In this document: piece after piece, positions 63,865-64,000 of the stretch
How the letters are laid out: each line of letters starts with the position of its first letter
How positions within the stretch are numbered: the stretch's first letter is position 1
Origin: Bos javanicus
Taxonomy: Eukaryota; Chordata; Mammalia; Artiodactyla; Bovidae
Length of the DNA: 64,000 nt
Reading direction: 5' to 3'
Assembly (NCBI RefSeq): GCF_032452875.1
Contig: NW_026893632.1
Coordinates: 124,001-188,000, forward strand
Notes under the pieces: model-generated
The model's database searches: none
What the model was told of the DNA's origin: nothing
The model's input: only the letters and a program-made list of their open reading frames with translations
Position numbers and translations under genes: made by a program

Positions 63865-64000
63865 CTGATCACGTGACTGAGCATGCACTGTTCACGTGGC
63901 TGATCATACACTGATCACGTGATTGATCATGCACTGATCACTTGGATATCATGCACTGATCACGTGGCTGATCATACACTGTTCACGTGTCTGACCATGC
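63865..64000. repeat. A downstream flank, cut by the window edge
   Basis: Conserved flank after A32 (ACTGAGCATGCACTGTTCACG through TGTCTGACCATGC), the same as 171-306. Confidence 0.93.

Larger units (their letters stand above)
1..64000. repeat. Satellite array of 22-23-bp units with interspersed A and B cassettes
   Basis: The window is tandem repeat from end to end. The basic unit joins GATCATGCACT to GATCACGTGGCT (or GATCACGTGACT). The 22-bp form starts CTATCATGC and the 23-bp form CTGATCATGC. Common unit endings are GTGGC, GTGAC, GTAAC, GTAATT, GTAAAT, GTAGC, GCAGC and GTGCC; their order is fixed over kilobases and marks the higher-order repeats. All units and cassettes lie in the same orientation. 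No non-repeat sequence is seen, so both array edges lie outside the window. No gene, tRNA, rRNA or transposon was recognised. I cannot assign it to a named satellite family. Confidence 0.97.
46044..64000. repeat. Right outer domain: near-consensus 23-mers
   Basis: After the A cassette ending at 46043, the unit order still follows the decayed core copy at 36204-37177 (interval 1338 versus 1336 bp), but most core substitutions are absent. Cassette A returns to the outer lead-in from 47020 onward. This domain ends in the three-copy 3.5-kb HOR and runs off the window. Confidence 0.8.

Noticed and set aside
1..64000. CRISPR-like array of short regular repeats
   Set aside because: There are no unique spacers; repeats abut directly and vary by substitution, as in a satellite.
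1..64000. Bacterial oriC or Dam/SeqA-type GATC cluster, or iterons
   Set aside because: GATC density is a by-product of the 11-12-bp half-unit. There are no DnaA boxes, replication genes or any bacterial coding sequence in 64 kb.
1..64000. Alpha satellite or other centromeric satellite with CENP-B boxes
   Set aside because: Unit length and sequence do not match the 171-bp family, and I saw no CENP-B box pattern. Centromeric location cannot be judged from this window.

Overview
The whole 64 kb window is one head-to-tail tandem-repeat (satellite or macrosatellite) array. I find no convincing protein gene, RNA gene, transposon or CRISPR array on either strand. The basic unit is 22-23 bp and is itself a doublet of two related half-units, GATCATGCACT (11 bp) and GATCACGTGGCT or GATCACGTGACT (12 bp). 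By length arithmetic, about 2,100 such units fill roughly 48 kb. The rest is two kinds of longer, non-canonical cassette in a single orientation. Cassette A is 362 bp, or 317 bp in four copies; there are 31 complete copies and one cut by the left window edge. Cassette B is about 303 bp, with 14 copies. Both are built from 45-46 bp sub-repeats that look like diverged dimers of the 23-bp unit. Nothing here fits a bacterial or phage genome. The satellite organisation, and frequent CACGTG to CACATG/CATGTG changes (the pattern left by loss of methylated CpG), suggest a eukaryote with germline CpG methylation, probably a vertebrate. I do not recognise the satellite by name and cannot name the species.

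Layout. (1) Left outer domain, about 1-6844: nearly consensus 23-mers, three A cassettes (the first partial) and three B cassettes. (2) Core domain, about 6845-46043: the same unit order and cassettes, but the 23-mers are visibly decayed. It is built from nested higher-order repeats (HORs): a 2.0-kb module (7526-11644, truncated again at 13414-14773), a 5.49-kb module (16387-28365, with an extra 999-bp copy in the second), a 2.97-kb module (35842-41846) and a dispersed pair 9,840 bp apart (33891-36203 and 43731-46043). (3) Right outer domain, about 46044-64000: consensus-like 23-mers again, ending in three copies of a 3.5-3.9-kb HOR (52604-63502).

Regularities. The distance from A to the following B, measured between fixed landmarks, is exactly 664 bp in nine of 13 pairs. 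The other four are 619 bp (explained by the 45-bp shorter A) or 437 bp. Interval lengths between A cassettes recur to within a few bases (999, 1336, 1702, 1951, 2789), so the duplication history can be read directly. Recombination joints are visible: A/B chimeras, a unit from which B was excised, a 91-bp tandem duplication, and leftover B lead-ins.

Possible function is inference only. Almost every 23-mer carries the E-box CACGTG, often as TCACGTGA or the 10-bp palindrome GTCACGTGAC, while cassette A carries five CAGCTG E-boxes, so the array is potentially a very dense bHLH-factor binding platform. Cassettes differ less between collinear old and young copies than the 23-mers beside them. That is the most unusual signal in the window, although recent copying or unequal homogenisation could explain it without selection.
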